A DNA stretch of 64,000 bases. Source: Propionibacteriaceae bacterium. Its GTDB lineage: Bacteria > Actinomycetota > Actinomycetes > Propionibacteriales > Propionibacteriaceae. The position numbers were made by a program, and so were the translations under genes. Below the pieces are notes generated by a model. The model was given only the letters and a program-made list of their open reading frames with translations. It did no database searches and had not been told where the DNA came from. Location of the stretch: NCBI GenBank assembly GCA_031267645.1, contig JAIRYW010000047.1, positions 1 to 64,000 of the forward strand, read 5' to 3'. How positions within the stretch are numbered: position 1 is the stretch's first letter; the number at the start of each line of letters is the position of its first letter. Shown one piece after another: positions 7,114 through 15,786 of the stretch.

Positions 7114-7968
7114 ATGGTGGAGACGCCGATAGCAGGAGTGTTCAACGGTTTAGGCGGGACCCGGCTGTACTTCGAGGAGTGGTCGCCGGAGCGCCGACCC
7201 GAGGCGGCCCTCGTGTTCGCCCACGGCGCGAACAACCATTGTAGCCTCGATGCGATCCAACGGCTGGGGGCGGCGGCCCGGCAGGCCGGCCTCGTTTTCT
7301 ACGCCTATGACGCACGGGGTTTCGGCCGCTCCGAGGGCCGGCCCATGCACATCGACAGCTTCGCTCAGCCCCGGGGCGATTTAGCCGCGCTGCTGCGCCT
7401 GGTGCGGAAGCGACAGCCCGCAACGCCGGTCTTCCTGGCCGGATGCTCGTACGGCGCCTTGACCGCCCTGGACCAAGCCATCGTCAGCCCCCACCTGATG
7501 GCTGGGGTGATCGCTATGAGCTTCTCAACGGTGGGCCTGAGCGGCTCGACCGCCGTCGCCGTCAAGCTGATCAGCGCGCTGGGCGCTCTCTTCCCCAAGT
7601 TGACCGTCCCGGCTCAACCGGCCGAGAGCTTCGCGGGGGCCCGGCGCTGGCTAGGTGCGACGGGACGTCTGTGGGCCGACCCGCTGTGTCCAGCCACCAA
7701 CACCTTGGGCTTCGTGCGGGAGGTGTTGGCCAGACGGGGACCACAACTGGCCCAGCAACTGCCACTGCTGCGGGTGCCGCTGCTCTACCAGGCCGGCGCG
7801 CTGGACGACGTGGCGCCGCCGGATCCCGGCTTGACCGCGCGCACCGGAAGCCCGGACGCGACTTACCGGTGTTACCCCGATTCCGGCCACGACCTGCTGG
7901 CCGAACCCGACCATCCGGCGGTCACAGCCGACCTGTTGGCTTGGATCTCTGAAAGGACCTCGCGATGA
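7114..7968 (+). CDS. Alpha/beta hydrolase (serine aminopeptidase S33 / monoacylglycerol lipase-like)
   Basis: A 284-residue alpha/beta hydrolase. The oxyanion region is FAHGANNH (35-42), the nucleophile elbow is AGCSYGAL (S112), and the acid and base come late as GALDDVAPPD and SGHDLL. DARGFGRSEG (66-75) is typical of the monoacylglycerol lipase / Hydrolase_4 group, so a small ester, lipid or glycoside ester is a likely substrate. The start at 7114 follows AGGAGGAG. Its stop overlaps the next start (ATGA at 7965), which ties it to the sugar transporter and suggests it acts on an imported compound. Confidence 0.85.
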   Translation: MVETPIAGVFNGLGGTRLYFEEWSPERRPEAALVFAHGANNHCSLDAIQRLGAAARQAGLVFYAYDARGFGRSEGRPMHIDSFAQPRGDLAALLRLVRKRQPATPVFLAGCSYGALTALDQAIVSPHLMAGVIAMSFSTVGLSGSTAVAVKLISALGALFPKLTVPAQPAESFAGARRWLGATGRLWADPLCPATNTLGFVREVLARRGPQLAQQLPLLRVPLLYQAGALDDVAPPDPGLTARTGSPDATYRCYPDSGHDLLAEPDHPAVTADLLAWISERTSR

Positions 7969-9383
7969 AATCACGGCCTGGGCCGGCCGGCGCGTCCGCC
8001 GGAGCCCCGCTGACCGACCCATCGAACGACCGCTTGGGCTGGGGCGAACTGTTGGCCTACGGTTCCGGCGACTTGGGGATGTCCGTGGCCTGGAGCGTGC
8101 TGGGCGCCTTCACCACCTTCTTCCTGACCGACTCGGTCGGCCTGTCGCCGGCGGTGGCGGGACTGATCGTCCTGATCTCCCGAGTTTTCGACGGCGTCTC
8201 CGATGTGGTGGTGGGGACCATGGTGGACCGCACGCGCTCCAAGCTGGGCCAAGCGCGTCCCTGGCTGCTCCGTATGGCCATTCCGACCGGCATCGCCTAC
8301 GTTCTGTTCTTCTCGGCGCCGGACCTAGCCGATTGGGGCAAGATCCTCTGGGTCTTCGTCACTTACAACCTCATGTCCACGGTCTGCTACACCGCGGTCA
8401 ACATCCCCTACGCCGCGCTCTCTCCGCTCATGACCCGCCATGCGGCTAGCCGAGTGAACCTCAACGTGATCCGCATGCTCTGCGCCGCCCTGTCCGGGGT
8501 GGTCGCGTCCGCCGCCACCATGCCCTTGGTCAACGCCTTGGGCGGTGGCCCCGGGGCTTGGCGAATCGTCTCCGGCGGATACGCGGTGTTCATGGTGGCG
8601 GCGATTCTGGTCTGCGGCTGGAAGACACGCGAGAGGCACGCCATCGACCCGTCCACGCCGGCCGGCGCCTCGACGCCGCCCACTTGGACGGCGGTCAAAG
8701 GCGTGCTGACCAACAAGTACTGGGGCATCTTGACCGCCTGTTTGATGGTCTATTTCCTGCTTCAGAACATCGGTAACGGGGTCACGGTCTACTACTTCAA
8801 ATACATCATCGGCGACGAGAACGCGATGGGCTTGGCGGCGGTCGCCATGGCGTTGCCCATGCTGGTCGGGTTGGCTGTGATGCCGTTCTTGGCCCGACGG
8901 ATCAGCAAAGGCGCTCTGGCCAGGGCCTCCGCCGTGGCTGGGATGGCGGCGCCCCTGATCCTCCTGCTGGACCCGTACAGTCTGCCGCTGCTGCTGGCTA
9001 AATCCGCCCTGACCGGGTTGGCCATGGTGCCCTTCGCCGCCGTCGGCTTCGCCATGCTGGCGGACGTCTGCGACTACGGGCGCTGGAAGACCGGGATCCG
9101 GTCGGAGGGGCTGATCAATTCGGCCGCCAGCCTCGGGATCAAGGTCGGCACCGGCTTGGGCATGGCGACGCTGGGATGGGTGTTGACACTGGGCCACTAC
9201 GACGCCGAGGCCGCCGTGCAGCCGCCATCCGCCTTGGCGGCCATGGTTTTCTGTCAGATCTGGCTCCCGGTCATCCTGTGCGGGGTGCAACTTCTGCTGC
9301 TCTGTTTCTATCGTCTGGACCGCGACTATCCGGCCATCTTGGCCCAGCTGACGTCCAGAGAGCAGGAATCGGGGAAGCCGTAG
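7965..9383 (+). CDS. GPH-family glycoside/pentoside/hexuronide:cation symporter
   Basis: A 472-residue MFS-type transporter with about 12 hydrophobic segments. It shows the GPH signature around RVFDGVSDVVVGTMVDRT (about 75-92) and DVCDYGRWKTG in the C-terminal half, both typical of MelB- and XynP-like proteins, which import glycosides with H+ or Na+. The N-terminal 20 residues are a polar extension. It is translationally coupled to the hydrolase upstream and followed nine bases later by a TetR regulator, so the three genes look like one uptake and hydrolysis unit. The exact sugar is not readable. Confidence 0.88.
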   Translation: MKSRPGPAGASAGAPLTDPSNDRLGWGELLAYGSGDLGMSVAWSVLGAFTTFFLTDSVGLSPAVAGLIVLISRVFDGVSDVVVGTMVDRTRSKLGQARPWLLRMAIPTGIAYVLFFSAPDLADWGKILWVFVTYNLMSTVCYTAVNIPYAALSPLMTRHAASRVNLNVIRMLCAALSGVVASAATMPLVNALGGGPGAWRIVSGGYAVFMVAAILVCGWKTRERHAIDPSTPAGASTPPTWTAVKGVLTNKYWGILTACLMVYFLLQNIGNGVTVYYFKYIIGDENAMGLAAVAMALPMLVGLAVMPFLARRISKGALARASAVAGMAAPLILLLDPYSLPLLLAKSALTGLAMVPFAAVGFAMLADVCDYGRWKTGIRSEGLINSAASLGIKVGTGLGMATLGWVLTLGHYDAEAAVQPPSALAAMVFCQIWLPVILCGVQLLLLCFYRLDRDYPAILAQLTSREQESGKP

Positions 9384-9392
9384 GATGGGCCA

Positions 9393-9950
9393 ATGTCCGA
9401 GGCGACCAGGCAACGTATCATCCAGGCGGCCGCCGAGGTGTTCGCCGGGAAAGGGTACCGAGACGCCTTCACCCGTGACATCGCCCGGACGGCGGGCTTG
9501 AGCGAGGCGCTGGTCTTCAAATATTTCGCCACCAAACAGACGCTGTACGCGGCCGCCTGCGCCTATCTGCAGGAGGTCCAGCGCGATGTGGTGGCCGAGA
9601 TCGATCTGACCGCCCCGGGCCAGTGGCTGCGCCGCTTCGCTCTGGCGGTGGTGGCCCCCGACGAGCGGCGCCACGACTCCAAACTAGCCTGGGCGGTGCG
9701 CCAAGGTTTGCTGCTCCAAATCGAGCGCTGTGTGGCCCCCGAACTGCCGAGGCACGACTTGGAGGGTCTGCTCAGACCAGTCATCGAGCGGGGCCAGGCC
9801 CTCGGCCAGGTGCGCGCGGACATCGAACCCGAGGTGCTGGTCGGGGTCTACTGGCGTTTCATCGTTGGTTGTGTGTTGAGCCAGGTCGTCTTCCCCCAGT
9901 CCATCCCCGAGACGTGGGTGGAGGGGTTCATGGTCCAGATGAGCGGCTGA
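9393..9950 (+). CDS. TetR-family transcriptional regulator
   Basis: A 185-residue TetR regulator with an N-terminal helix-turn-helix, seen as FTRDIARTAGLSEALVFKYF (about 28-47) followed by ATKQTLY. The C-terminal ligand-binding half is helical and not recognisable by eye. It begins nine bases after the symporter stop on the same strand, so it is probably co-transcribed and controls this small operon. No palindromic operator was seen upstream of the hydrolase gene. Confidence 0.88.
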   Translation: MSEATRQRIIQAAAEVFAGKGYRDAFTRDIARTAGLSEALVFKYFATKQTLYAAACAYLQEVQRDVVAEIDLTAPGQWLRRFALAVVAPDERRHDSKLAWAVRQGLLLQIERCVAPELPRHDLEGLLRPVIERGQALGQVRADIEPEVLVGVYWRFIVGCVLSQVVFPQSIPETWVEGFMVQMSG

Positions 9951-10087
9951 CCTGACGTATCGGCCAGTCGGCCGTCTCGACCGCCAGCGTCGGTGCGGCC
10001 TGATCCGGTCCAGGAGATGACACCGGAATTCCGCTGCTGCGCCTGGTGGTCGGTGCCCGTCGTCGAGCGCGCCCCGACCAGGCGCGC

Positions 10088-10801
10088 CTAAGCGGGGTCG
10101 GTCCTCGACCAGGTGGGAAGCGGCCCCAGGCTTCCCACGAAGGGGAACCGGGGCTCTCGATGGGCCAGGCCGGTCAGGATCGTGGCGACGTACTCATGCA
10201 GAGCGATGCCGAGATCATGGCGCAGCTGCGGGAGTTCTGGGTGCGTCTCGTAGGCCAAAGCCATGCCCGGCGAGGGGCGCGTGGCCGACCAGAGGCCGCC
10301 GATGCCGAGGTTGACGGCTCCGACCAGCGCCACCGTCGCCTCCACGCTGTAGCCGCCGAGGCGGGCGCCGATCAGTTCGGCCAGACGGCTGGCGTTCGCC
10401 AGCGCCGACTTCTTGTACGCCGCCGCCGCCTCTCCGGACGGGTTGTGTTCGACCAGAGCCGACACATTGGCGGCCAGCTGGCACAGTCGCGGGCGATCGG
10501 CCACGGTGGCGGCGACGGTGGCGGCGACCGCTTCGATGTCGGTGGCCGTCTGGAGCTGATCGGAGAGCTGATCGAGCCAAGCCTGGTATTCGCGATCGTA
10601 GAGTTCGAGCAGCACGCCCTCGCGGGACTCGAAGTAGCGCAGAACGTTCGACTTGGCCAGCCCAGCACGCTTGGCCAGCTCCGTCAGGGTCAGTTCGGAG
10701 ACTGGGACTTGATCGAGCAGCGCCGCCGCCGCGGCCAGGATGGCTTCCCGGCGGGAGGCGCGCTGTTTTTCGTTGCGCGCGCGCTGGAAGTGCTGTGTCA
10801 T
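10088..10801 (-). CDS. TetR-family repressor, divergent from an SDR gene
   Basis: A 237-residue TetR-family protein. The HTH is seen in LTLTELAKRAGLAKSNVLRY (about 37-56), then FESREGVLLELYDREYQAWL. The C-terminal half resembles the Actinomycete TetR groups with a helical ligand pocket (LAANVSALVEHNPSGEAAAA). Its start at 10801 lies only 16 bases from a perfect 7+7 palindrome (10817-10837) in the shared promoter region, so it very likely represses itself and the divergent dehydrogenase. Confidence 0.9.
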   Translation of the reverse strand: MTQHFQRARNEKQRASRREAILAAAAALLDQVPVSELTLTELAKRAGLAKSNVLRYFESREGVLLELYDREYQAWLDQLSDQLQTATDIEAVAATVAATVADRPRLCQLAANVSALVEHNPSGEAAAAYKKSALANASRLAELIGARLGGYSVEATVALVGAVNLGIGGLWSATRPSPGMALAYETHPELPQLRHDLGIALHEYVATILTGLAHREPRFPFVGSLGPLPTWSRTDPA

Positions 10802-10816
10802 CGGATGCCCCTGGTA

Positions 10817-10837
10817 TAACGGACCACCGTTCCGTTA
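10817..10837. promoter_or_regulatory. TetR operator palindrome in the tetR/SDR divergent promoter
   Basis: A perfect inverted repeat TAACGGA-N7-TCCGTTA lies between the two divergent starts. The spacing and symmetry match sites bound by TetR-family dimers. An AT-rich TCTAATAAC follows toward the SDR gene and may be its -10 region. Confidence 0.75.
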
Positions 10838-10883
10838 CTCTAATAACAGACCGTCGTCCTCTTATTCAATCAGCAGGAGTCTC

Positions 10884-11798
10884 ATGTACCAAGTTCCCGA
10901 TCAAAAGGGTCGGCGCATCATCGTCACCGGGGCCAACAGCGGCACCGGCAAAGAAGCCACCAAACGGTTGGCGGCGGCGGGAGCGCAGGTCGTCATGGCC
11001 GTCCGGTCGCCCGACAAGGGTGAGGCGGCCCGGGCCGAGATCGCAGCGGCCGTCCCCGGCGCCCAGCTCGAGGTGCGGCGAGTGGACCTGGCCGACCTGG
11101 CCAGCGTCCGTGCCTTCGCGCAGCAGCTGCTGGCCGACGATGAGCCGATCCACACCCTTGTCAACAATGCGGGTGTCATGTGTCCGCCCCGGCGCATCGA
11201 GACGTCGGACGGATTCGAGCTGCAATTCGGCAGCAATTTCCTCGGCCCCTTCCTCCTGACCAATCTTCTGCTGCCCCGGCTGCTCGAATCCGGTTCGGCC
11301 CGGGTCGCCACTATGTCGAGCGGGGTGGCGAACCGGGGCGAGATCCACTTCGAGGACCTCCAATGGCGCACCCGCTACCGCCCCTGGGCCGCCTACGGCC
11401 AGTCGAAGCTGGCCGACCTGCTGATGGGTCTTAGGCTGGCCGAGCGGGCGACGGCCCAGGGCTGGCCTCTGCTCAGCACCATCGCGCATCCCGGCTTCAC
11501 CCGAACGAATTTGCAGACCGCCGGGGCCAACCTGGGCCGCCGCCCGGAGCAGGCCCGACCGCCGGTCCAGCGCACCTGGCTCCCCTCGCAAGAGGTCGAG
11601 CAAGGCGCCGAGCCCCTGCTCTTCGCCGCCGCCGACCCGGCCGCGGCCCAGGGAGCCTATTACGGTCCCCAGCGGTCGCTGGTCGGCCCGACCAAGCGAG
11701 TCAGCATTCCGCGCAGCGCGCTCCGGGGGCCTGACTACGCCGCCTCCCTCTGGACGGTCGCGGCCCAGCTGACCGACGTGCCCCATCAGATCGGGTGA
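10884..11798 (+). CDS. Short-chain dehydrogenase/reductase
   Basis: A 304-residue classical/atypical SDR. The cofactor motif is TGANSGTG (15-22), NNAG is at 94-97, catalytic Ser is at 145/146 and YGQSK gives Y171 and K175. The length, the WRTRYRPWAAYGQSKLA block and the late PGFTRTNLQ resemble retinol-dehydrogenase-like or protochlorophyllide-reductase-like oxidoreductases, often NADP-dependent; the substrate is unknown. The start at 10884 has CAGGAG at proper spacing. It is divergent from its probable TetR repressor, an arrangement common for xenobiotic- or aldehyde-inducible reductases. Confidence 0.88.
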   Translation: MYQVPDQKGRRIIVTGANSGTGKEATKRLAAAGAQVVMAVRSPDKGEAARAEIAAAVPGAQLEVRRVDLADLASVRAFAQQLLADDEPIHTLVNNAGVMCPPRRIETSDGFELQFGSNFLGPFLLTNLLLPRLLESGSARVATMSSGVANRGEIHFEDLQWRTRYRPWAAYGQSKLADLLMGLRLAERATAQGWPLLSTIAHPGFTRTNLQTAGANLGRRPEQARPPVQRTWLPSQEVEQGAEPLLFAAADPAAAQGAYYGPQRSLVGPTKRVSIPRSALRGPDYAASLWTVAAQLTDVPHQIG

Positions 11799-11861
11799 TC
11801 GGCGGTCGACCTGGTGGACAGACCTTCTGGATTTGTTAGGCGGCGATGACGGCCGCGTCCG

Positions 11862-12008
11862 TCATCCGCCCAAGACCACATCCGCGCCGTTGCGCACCGC
11901 CTCGATGAACGGCTCGGCTCCGATTGCGGCCAGCGCGGACACCCTAAGGTGTCGGCCGGCATCGACCTGGCCTTGGCCTTGGTGCTCTGCTCCGATTGCG
12001 GCCGGCGC
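11862..12008 (-). pseudogene. Remnant resembling an AtuA/DUF1446 protein
   Basis: An open minus-strand stretch with no start reads ...AGRHLRVSALAAIGAEPF, then IEAVRNGADVVLGG and stop. The pattern G-AEP-IEA-GADVV is characteristic of the AtuA/DUF1446 family (acyclic terpene utilisation), where a Gly-Arg normally follows and the protein continues. Here it ends immediately, and upstream the AAIGAE segment is repeated. I read it as a truncated leftover; the match is by eye only. Confidence 0.35.
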
Positions 12009-12019
12009 TGAACCCTAAG
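11917..12019. repeat. Two near-identical ~31-base direct repeats
   Basis: Copy A at 11917-11948 and copy B at 11989-12019 both begin GCTCCGATTGCGGCC and end ACCCTAAG, differing at a few bases and one indel, with starts 72 bases apart. Copy B contains the stop codon of the minus-strand hydrolase. They look like the scar of a duplication within a decaying gene. Confidence 0.7.
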
Positions 12020-12800
12020 TCTGGTTCAGTATGTCGGCCAGGCTCGACGCCACCACTGCCGCCAGCCCGGTCGGGTTATCCCAAGCCATGTTGTGACCGC
12101 AATCAGGCACGACCAGAGTCCGCACGCCGTGGCGCGGTAGCTCCTCCAGATCCAGGTCCGGCAAGCTGCGGGAGCCGAAGACATAGCTGCGGGGGCAGGT
12201 CAGGTCGTAGAGGATGTCCCGCCAGGACGGTGTCGCGCCAGCCACCAGCGACACGGCCTCGGCCCAGAGCGCCGGCGGAGACGACAAGCGCAGGGTAGCC
12301 GCCCAGGGGTTGCGGTCGGCCTCGGCCGCCGCCAGCAACTCCGCATAGCCGGTCCGCGTGAAGTCGTCCACCGTCTGCTCGGCGATGGCCCGGCTCCAAA
12401 TGCCGCCGCCCGAGTCGAGGTTCGCCTCGGTCAAGATGACCCCGGCCACCCGGTCCGGATCCAAGGCGGCCAGACTGAGCGCGACCGCCCCGCCCATGCT
12501 GTGCCCGAACAAGACGACCGGACGAAGACCGAGATCGGCCAAGAAACCATCCAGGCGGCGGGCCTGCCCAGCGACGCTGTAGTCGAACCAGTCGGGCCGA
12601 TCACTGCCGCCCGAACCCATCAGATCCACCAAGACGAGCCGGAAGCCAGCCAAGCCGGGCGCGGCGGCGACTTCGGCGTAGTCGAGAGTGGACGCCCCAC
12701 CCAACCCGTGGAGGAACACGACCGGCCGACCGGTCCCAGCGTCCAGGTACCGCAATGAGGCCGTCCGACCGTCGGGCGATGTGACCGTGTGCGCGCCCAT
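12015..12800 (-). CDS. Alpha/beta hydrolase
   Basis: A 261-residue alpha/beta hydrolase of the classic type. HGLGG (31-35) forms the oxyanion hole, GHSMGG carries the nucleophile S101, and DCGHNMAWDNP near residue 240 provides the catalytic His. DLMGSGGSDRPD (59-70) is typical of esterases, haloperoxidase-like and C-C-bond hydrolases; a precise substrate cannot be named. Its start overlaps the stop of a 44-codon frame by one base (TGATG at 12798-12802). Its 3' end lies in a repeated, apparently degenerate segment. Confidence 0.85.
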   Translation of the reverse strand: MGAHTVTSPDGRTASLRYLDAGTGRPVVFLHGLGGASTLDYAEVAAAPGLAGFRLVLVDLMGSGGSDRPDWFDYSVAGQARRLDGFLADLGLRPVVLFGHSMGGAVALSLAALDPDRVAGVILTEANLDSGGGIWSRAIAEQTVDDFTRTGYAELLAAAEADRNPWAATLRLSSPPALWAEAVSLVAGATPSWRDILYDLTCPRSYVFGSRSLPDLDLEELPRHGVRTLVVPDCGHNMAWDNPTGLAAVVASSLADILNQT

Positions 12801-12934
12801 CAGGCGGTGCCCGCCTCCGTCGCACCATGCCGCAGCGGCGGCAGGTCGGCATCCCCGTATTCGTGGACCGCCGGGTTGATCAAGGCGAGGTCAAAGTTCG
12901 CCCCGGTGAGCCGTGGCAGGGCTGGGGCGGCCAT
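12800..12934 (-). CDS. Small hypothetical ORF coupled to the hydrolase gene
   Basis: A 44-codon frame starting MAAPALPRLTGANFDLALIN and ending TEAGTA. It has a strong ribosome site (GGGAGGAAG, a few bases upstream) and shares one base with the start of the alpha/beta hydrolase, so translation is likely coupled. I recognise no family. It may be a real small protein or the trimmed remainder of a larger gene, given the gene debris close by. Confidence 0.4.
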   Translation of the reverse strand: MAAPALPRLTGANFDLALINPAVHEYGDADLPPLRHGATEAGTA

Positions 12935-12956
12935 GTATCTTCCTCCCGACCGGCGC

Positions 12957-13343
12957 TTAGACGAGTTTCTCGAAGACCATAGTGGCCTGGACCCGGTCGC
13001 CCCCACCGAGTCCCTTGCTGCCCGACGCCGCGGTGGTGATGGTGTGGAGCCGGTAGCCGAGCGCGGCCTGGGCGTTGATGGCCCGTTCGAGTTCCGTCAG
13101 GTTCCCTGAACCCGTTCCCCAGAGCTTCTCTTTGAGGATCACTTGGAGGACGACATAACTCATCCCGGCGGCGGCTGGCCGCGGACGGGACCCGGCAGTC
13201 GCTTCAGCCCGAATTCTGTCGATGGCGTCGCCGATCCCGGCCACCGGCGGCGGTGGCTGCGTCTGATCGGTCCATTTCTGCCCATCCCACCACCGTTTGA
13301 CGCCGGTCCCATCGTCGTACCAACCGGCATTAGTTTCAGCCAT
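12957..13343 (-). CDS. DUF2510 / DUF4177-like protein
   Basis: A 128-residue protein with two recognisable small domains. Residues about 8-25 (WYDDGTGVKRWWDGQKWT) are a DUF2510 module, common in actinobacterial membrane or signalling proteins. Residues about 60-128 fit DUF4177 (YVVLQVILKE, then LERAINAQAALGYRLHTI, then ATMVFEKL). There is no membrane segment. I start at 13343 because GAGGAGG precedes it. The function of either domain is not established. Confidence 0.8.
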   Translation of the reverse strand: MAETNAGWYDDGTGVKRWWDGQKWTDQTQPPPPVAGIGDAIDRIRAEATAGSRPRPAAAGMSYVVLQVILKEKLWGTGSGNLTELERAINAQAALGYRLHTITTAASGSKGLGGGDRVQATMVFEKLV

Positions 13344-13545
13344 CAGTGAATCCTCCTCGTTCACGGGAGCCGGAGTTAAATGTCTGCGCGCCAGGTCGCC
13401 TTAAACCCGCCGCGCGGCACAGCCCTCAGAGTCTACCTGCGGAGGCCTTTCGTGGATTAGCCCCTGACGGACGAAAGCAGGGCGGCAGGCTGAACCCGCG
13501 AAGCCGTAGGTTCGGCTGTCCAGGATGTTCCCAGACCCCATACGG

Positions 13546-13619
<74 letters not shown>

Positions 13620-13742
13620 ATCTTCAGTTGTAGGCGCCCCAGGCGCCAAGGGAAGACTCTACTACGACTGGGCGGCATCGTCCCACGTCGACTCGTCGGC
13701 CGGGTCGGTGGACCTTGGGGCCGACCAGAACGGCTCCAAGAG

Positions 13743-13860
13743 CTAGGCCGGGACGACGGTGATCCCTGCGGTCGTCGCTAGTTTGGCCAGCCGCTGATCA
13801 GCGGTGGCCAGGACGGCGTTCTCAGGTCGCGCCCAGCCGAGGCGTCAATGACAAACCTCA
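13743..13860 (-). pseudogene. vapC (PIN-domain toxin) remnant with internal deletion
   Basis: Two ends of a PIN-domain toxin survive with the middle missing. The N-terminal piece reads RFVIDAS in one frame, immediately after the stop of the antitoxin-like ORF. The C-terminal piece, ENAVLATADQRLAKLA then TTAGITVVPA and stop (13743-13745), follows within about 25 bases in another frame. TADQRL and the terminal VVPA are typical of PIN C-termini. About 90 codons, including central acidic residues, are gone, and the expected ATG of an ATGA overlap is now CTG. The toxin cannot be functional. Confidence 0.7.
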
Positions 13861-14046
13861 GCGGTCGCGGTCCTGACGGATCAACGCCACTGGGTTCAGA
13901 CTCATCGTGTCGCTGCCGGCCCTCAACCGCTCGAGCGCCGCCTCACGCTTGGCGCGGCGCGCAGAGTATGCGTTGGCCGTGATCGATGCTGACGCAGCGC
14001 TGGGCTTCGACAGAACGACCACATCTGAGAGACGGACCACGACCAT
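13858..14046 (-). CDS. Antitoxin-like ORF upstream of the broken vapC
   Basis: A 62-codon frame beginning [20 protein letters not shown], with a highly charged helical middle (SARRAKREAALERLRA) and ending RQDRDR. Position, size and the overlap with the toxin remnant indicate the antitoxin of the decayed pair. Its start overlaps the stop of der by one base, so it may be read by coupled translation. I cannot assign a specific antitoxin fold. Confidence 0.5.
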   Translation of the reverse strand: MVVVRLSDVVVLSKPSAASASITANAYSARRAKREAALERLRAGSDTMSLNPVALIRQDRDR

Positions 14047-15503
14047 CAGCGGGGGCGTTTCACACGGGGTCGGACCTCGACCTGGATCGGGCTGCCTTCG
14101 AAGCCGAAGTCCTCGCGCAGACGGCGGGCCAAGAAGCGCTGATAGGGCGGGTCCAGTTCGCCGGTGGTGAACAGGACGAAGCTGGGCGGGCAGTTCTGGA
14201 CTTGGGAGCCGAACAGGATACGGGGCTGTTTGCCGCCCCGCACCGGGTGGGGATGGGCCGCCGTCACCCGGCCCAGGAAGGCGTTCAGGCGCCCGGTCGA
14301 GACCCGGGTGCCCCAACCCTCCAAGGCGGTCTCGATCGCCGTCTCCAAGCGGTTGACGTTGCGGCCGGTCAGAGCCGACAGGTTGACACGGGGGGCCCAG
14401 GCGATGTGGCCCAGGTCGCGTTCGACCTCGCGCTCCAGATAGTGGCGACGCTCCTCGTCGGTCAGGTCCCACTTGTTGTACACCACCACTAGGGCCCGTC
14501 CGGCCTCGACCACCATCGACAGGACCCGGAGGTCCTGCTCCGACACCGGCTGGTTGGCGTCGATCACGACCAGGCAGACCTCGGCCCGCTCGACCGCCGA
14601 TTGGGTGCGCAACCAGGCGTAATACTCCTGCCCGCTGGCCTCCTTGACCCGCCGCCGGATGCCGGCGGTGTCGATCAGACGGTAGATCTGTCCCTCCAAC
14701 TCGACTAGCTCGTCGACCGGGTCGACGGTGGTGCCGGCGACGTCGTCCACCACCGACCGGCTGCTGCCGGCCAGGCGGTTCAAAAGGGACGATTTGCCGA
14801 CGTTGGGTTTGCCCACGATGGCGATCCGGCGCGGTCCGTCGACCTGGTCGAACTGTTCCGGCGGGGCGGTCGGCAAAACCTGCAAGATGACGTCGAGCAG
14901 GTCGCCCGAGCCGCGTCCGTGCAGGGCCGAGACCGGGTACGGCTCGCCCAACCCCAGATTCCACAGGCCAGCCGCCTCCGACTCCCAGTGCACGCCGTCG
15001 ACCTTGTTGGCCGCCAGCACGACCGGCTTACGGCTCCGCCGCAGCACCTTGACCACGGCCTCGTCCTGGTCGGTCGCCCCGACCTGGGCGTCGACCACGA
15101 AGACGATGGCGTCGGCCGCCGCCACCGCCAATTCGGCCTGCTCGGTGATCTGGCCGGCCAAGCCTTGGTCGGCCATGGTCCAGCCGCCGGTGTCCAGCAC
15201 GGTGAACTCACGACCCGACCAGACGGCGTCGTAGCTGACCCGGTCCCGGGTCACCCCGGGGGTGTCTTGGACCACCGCTTGGCGACGACCCAAAAGCCGG
15301 TTGACCAGGGTGGATTTGCCCACATTGGGCCGTCCCACGATCGCCACCACCGGTTTGGCCGGGCTGGGCGTCGCCGCGTCGGCGGACCAGTCCTCGGCCA
15401 TCGGATCGGAAGCGGCCGCAAGGTCGGCCGACTCGACCGGATCGAGCGGGGCCGGACGCTGGTCGTCGGCGGCGGGCTGCGACGGTGGGATGACTGGGCT
15501 CAC
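14046..15503 (-). CDS. der: GTPase Der (EngA), 50S ribosome assembly
   Basis: A 485-residue tandem-GTPase protein needed for maturation of the 50S ribosomal subunit. The two P-loops are GRPNVGKS (57-64) and, in the second domain, GKPNVGKS near residue 233. DTGG/DTAG, NKVD and NKWD motifs follow in each. The C-terminal KH-like domain ends in a basic tail ([11 protein letters not shown]). The first ~50 residues are an acidic Pro/Ala-rich extension of the kind seen in actinobacteria; M35 is an alternative start. It follows tyrA-cmk on the same strand, the usual neighbourhood. Confidence 0.97.
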   Translation of the reverse strand: MSPVIPPSQPAADDQRPAPLDPVESADLAAASDPMAEDWSADAATPSPAKPVVAIVGRPNVGKSTLVNRLLGRRQAVVQDTPGVTRDRVSYDAVWSGREFTVLDTGGWTMADQGLAGQITEQAELAVAAADAIVFVVDAQVGATDQDEAVVKVLRRSRKPVVLAANKVDGVHWESEAAGLWNLGLGEPYPVSALHGRGSGDLLDVILQVLPTAPPEQFDQVDGPRRIAIVGKPNVGKSSLLNRLAGSSRSVVDDVAGTTVDPVDELVELEGQIYRLIDTAGIRRRVKEASGQEYYAWLRTQSAVERAEVCLVVIDANQPVSEQDLRVLSMVVEAGRALVVVYNKWDLTDEERRHYLEREVERDLGHIAWAPRVNLSALTGRNVNRLETAIETALEGWGTRVSTGRLNAFLGRVTAAHPHPVRGGKQPRILFGSQVQNCPPSFVLFTTGELDPPYQRFLARRLREDFGFEGSPIQVEVRPRVKRPR

Positions 15504-15786
15504 CGCCGACCCCTCCCTGACTCGATGGTTGAAGCCGCGGCCGGCCCCAGGCGCGTCGACCGCGCCGTCGCTCGACGGCGGTCGGTCCCGCCCTTCCTCA
15601 TTCGCCTAAACACCACGTTCTCCCGCCGTTCACTCGATCGACCACCCATCGACGGACCGGCCAGTCTGTCCCGCCGCCGATCCGCCCTCCGGGCGGTTCG
15701 ACCACCGTCGGAGCCGAATTCTGCGGCTCAGTCCAGCCCAGGGCCATCGGCCGGACCCGACCCTGGCCTGGGACCCTGGTGAGTCC
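15504..15786. other. Intergenic region between cmk and der
   Basis: A 283-base GC-rich gap. I see no convincing gene, tRNA or terminator. It may carry a promoter for der, since the upstream genes in this run otherwise abut. Confidence 0.5.

Noticed and set aside
13502-13517. AGCCG/CGGCT hairpin downstream of the tRNA as a terminator
   Set aside because: The stem has only five pairs and no T-run follows, so it is not convincing.
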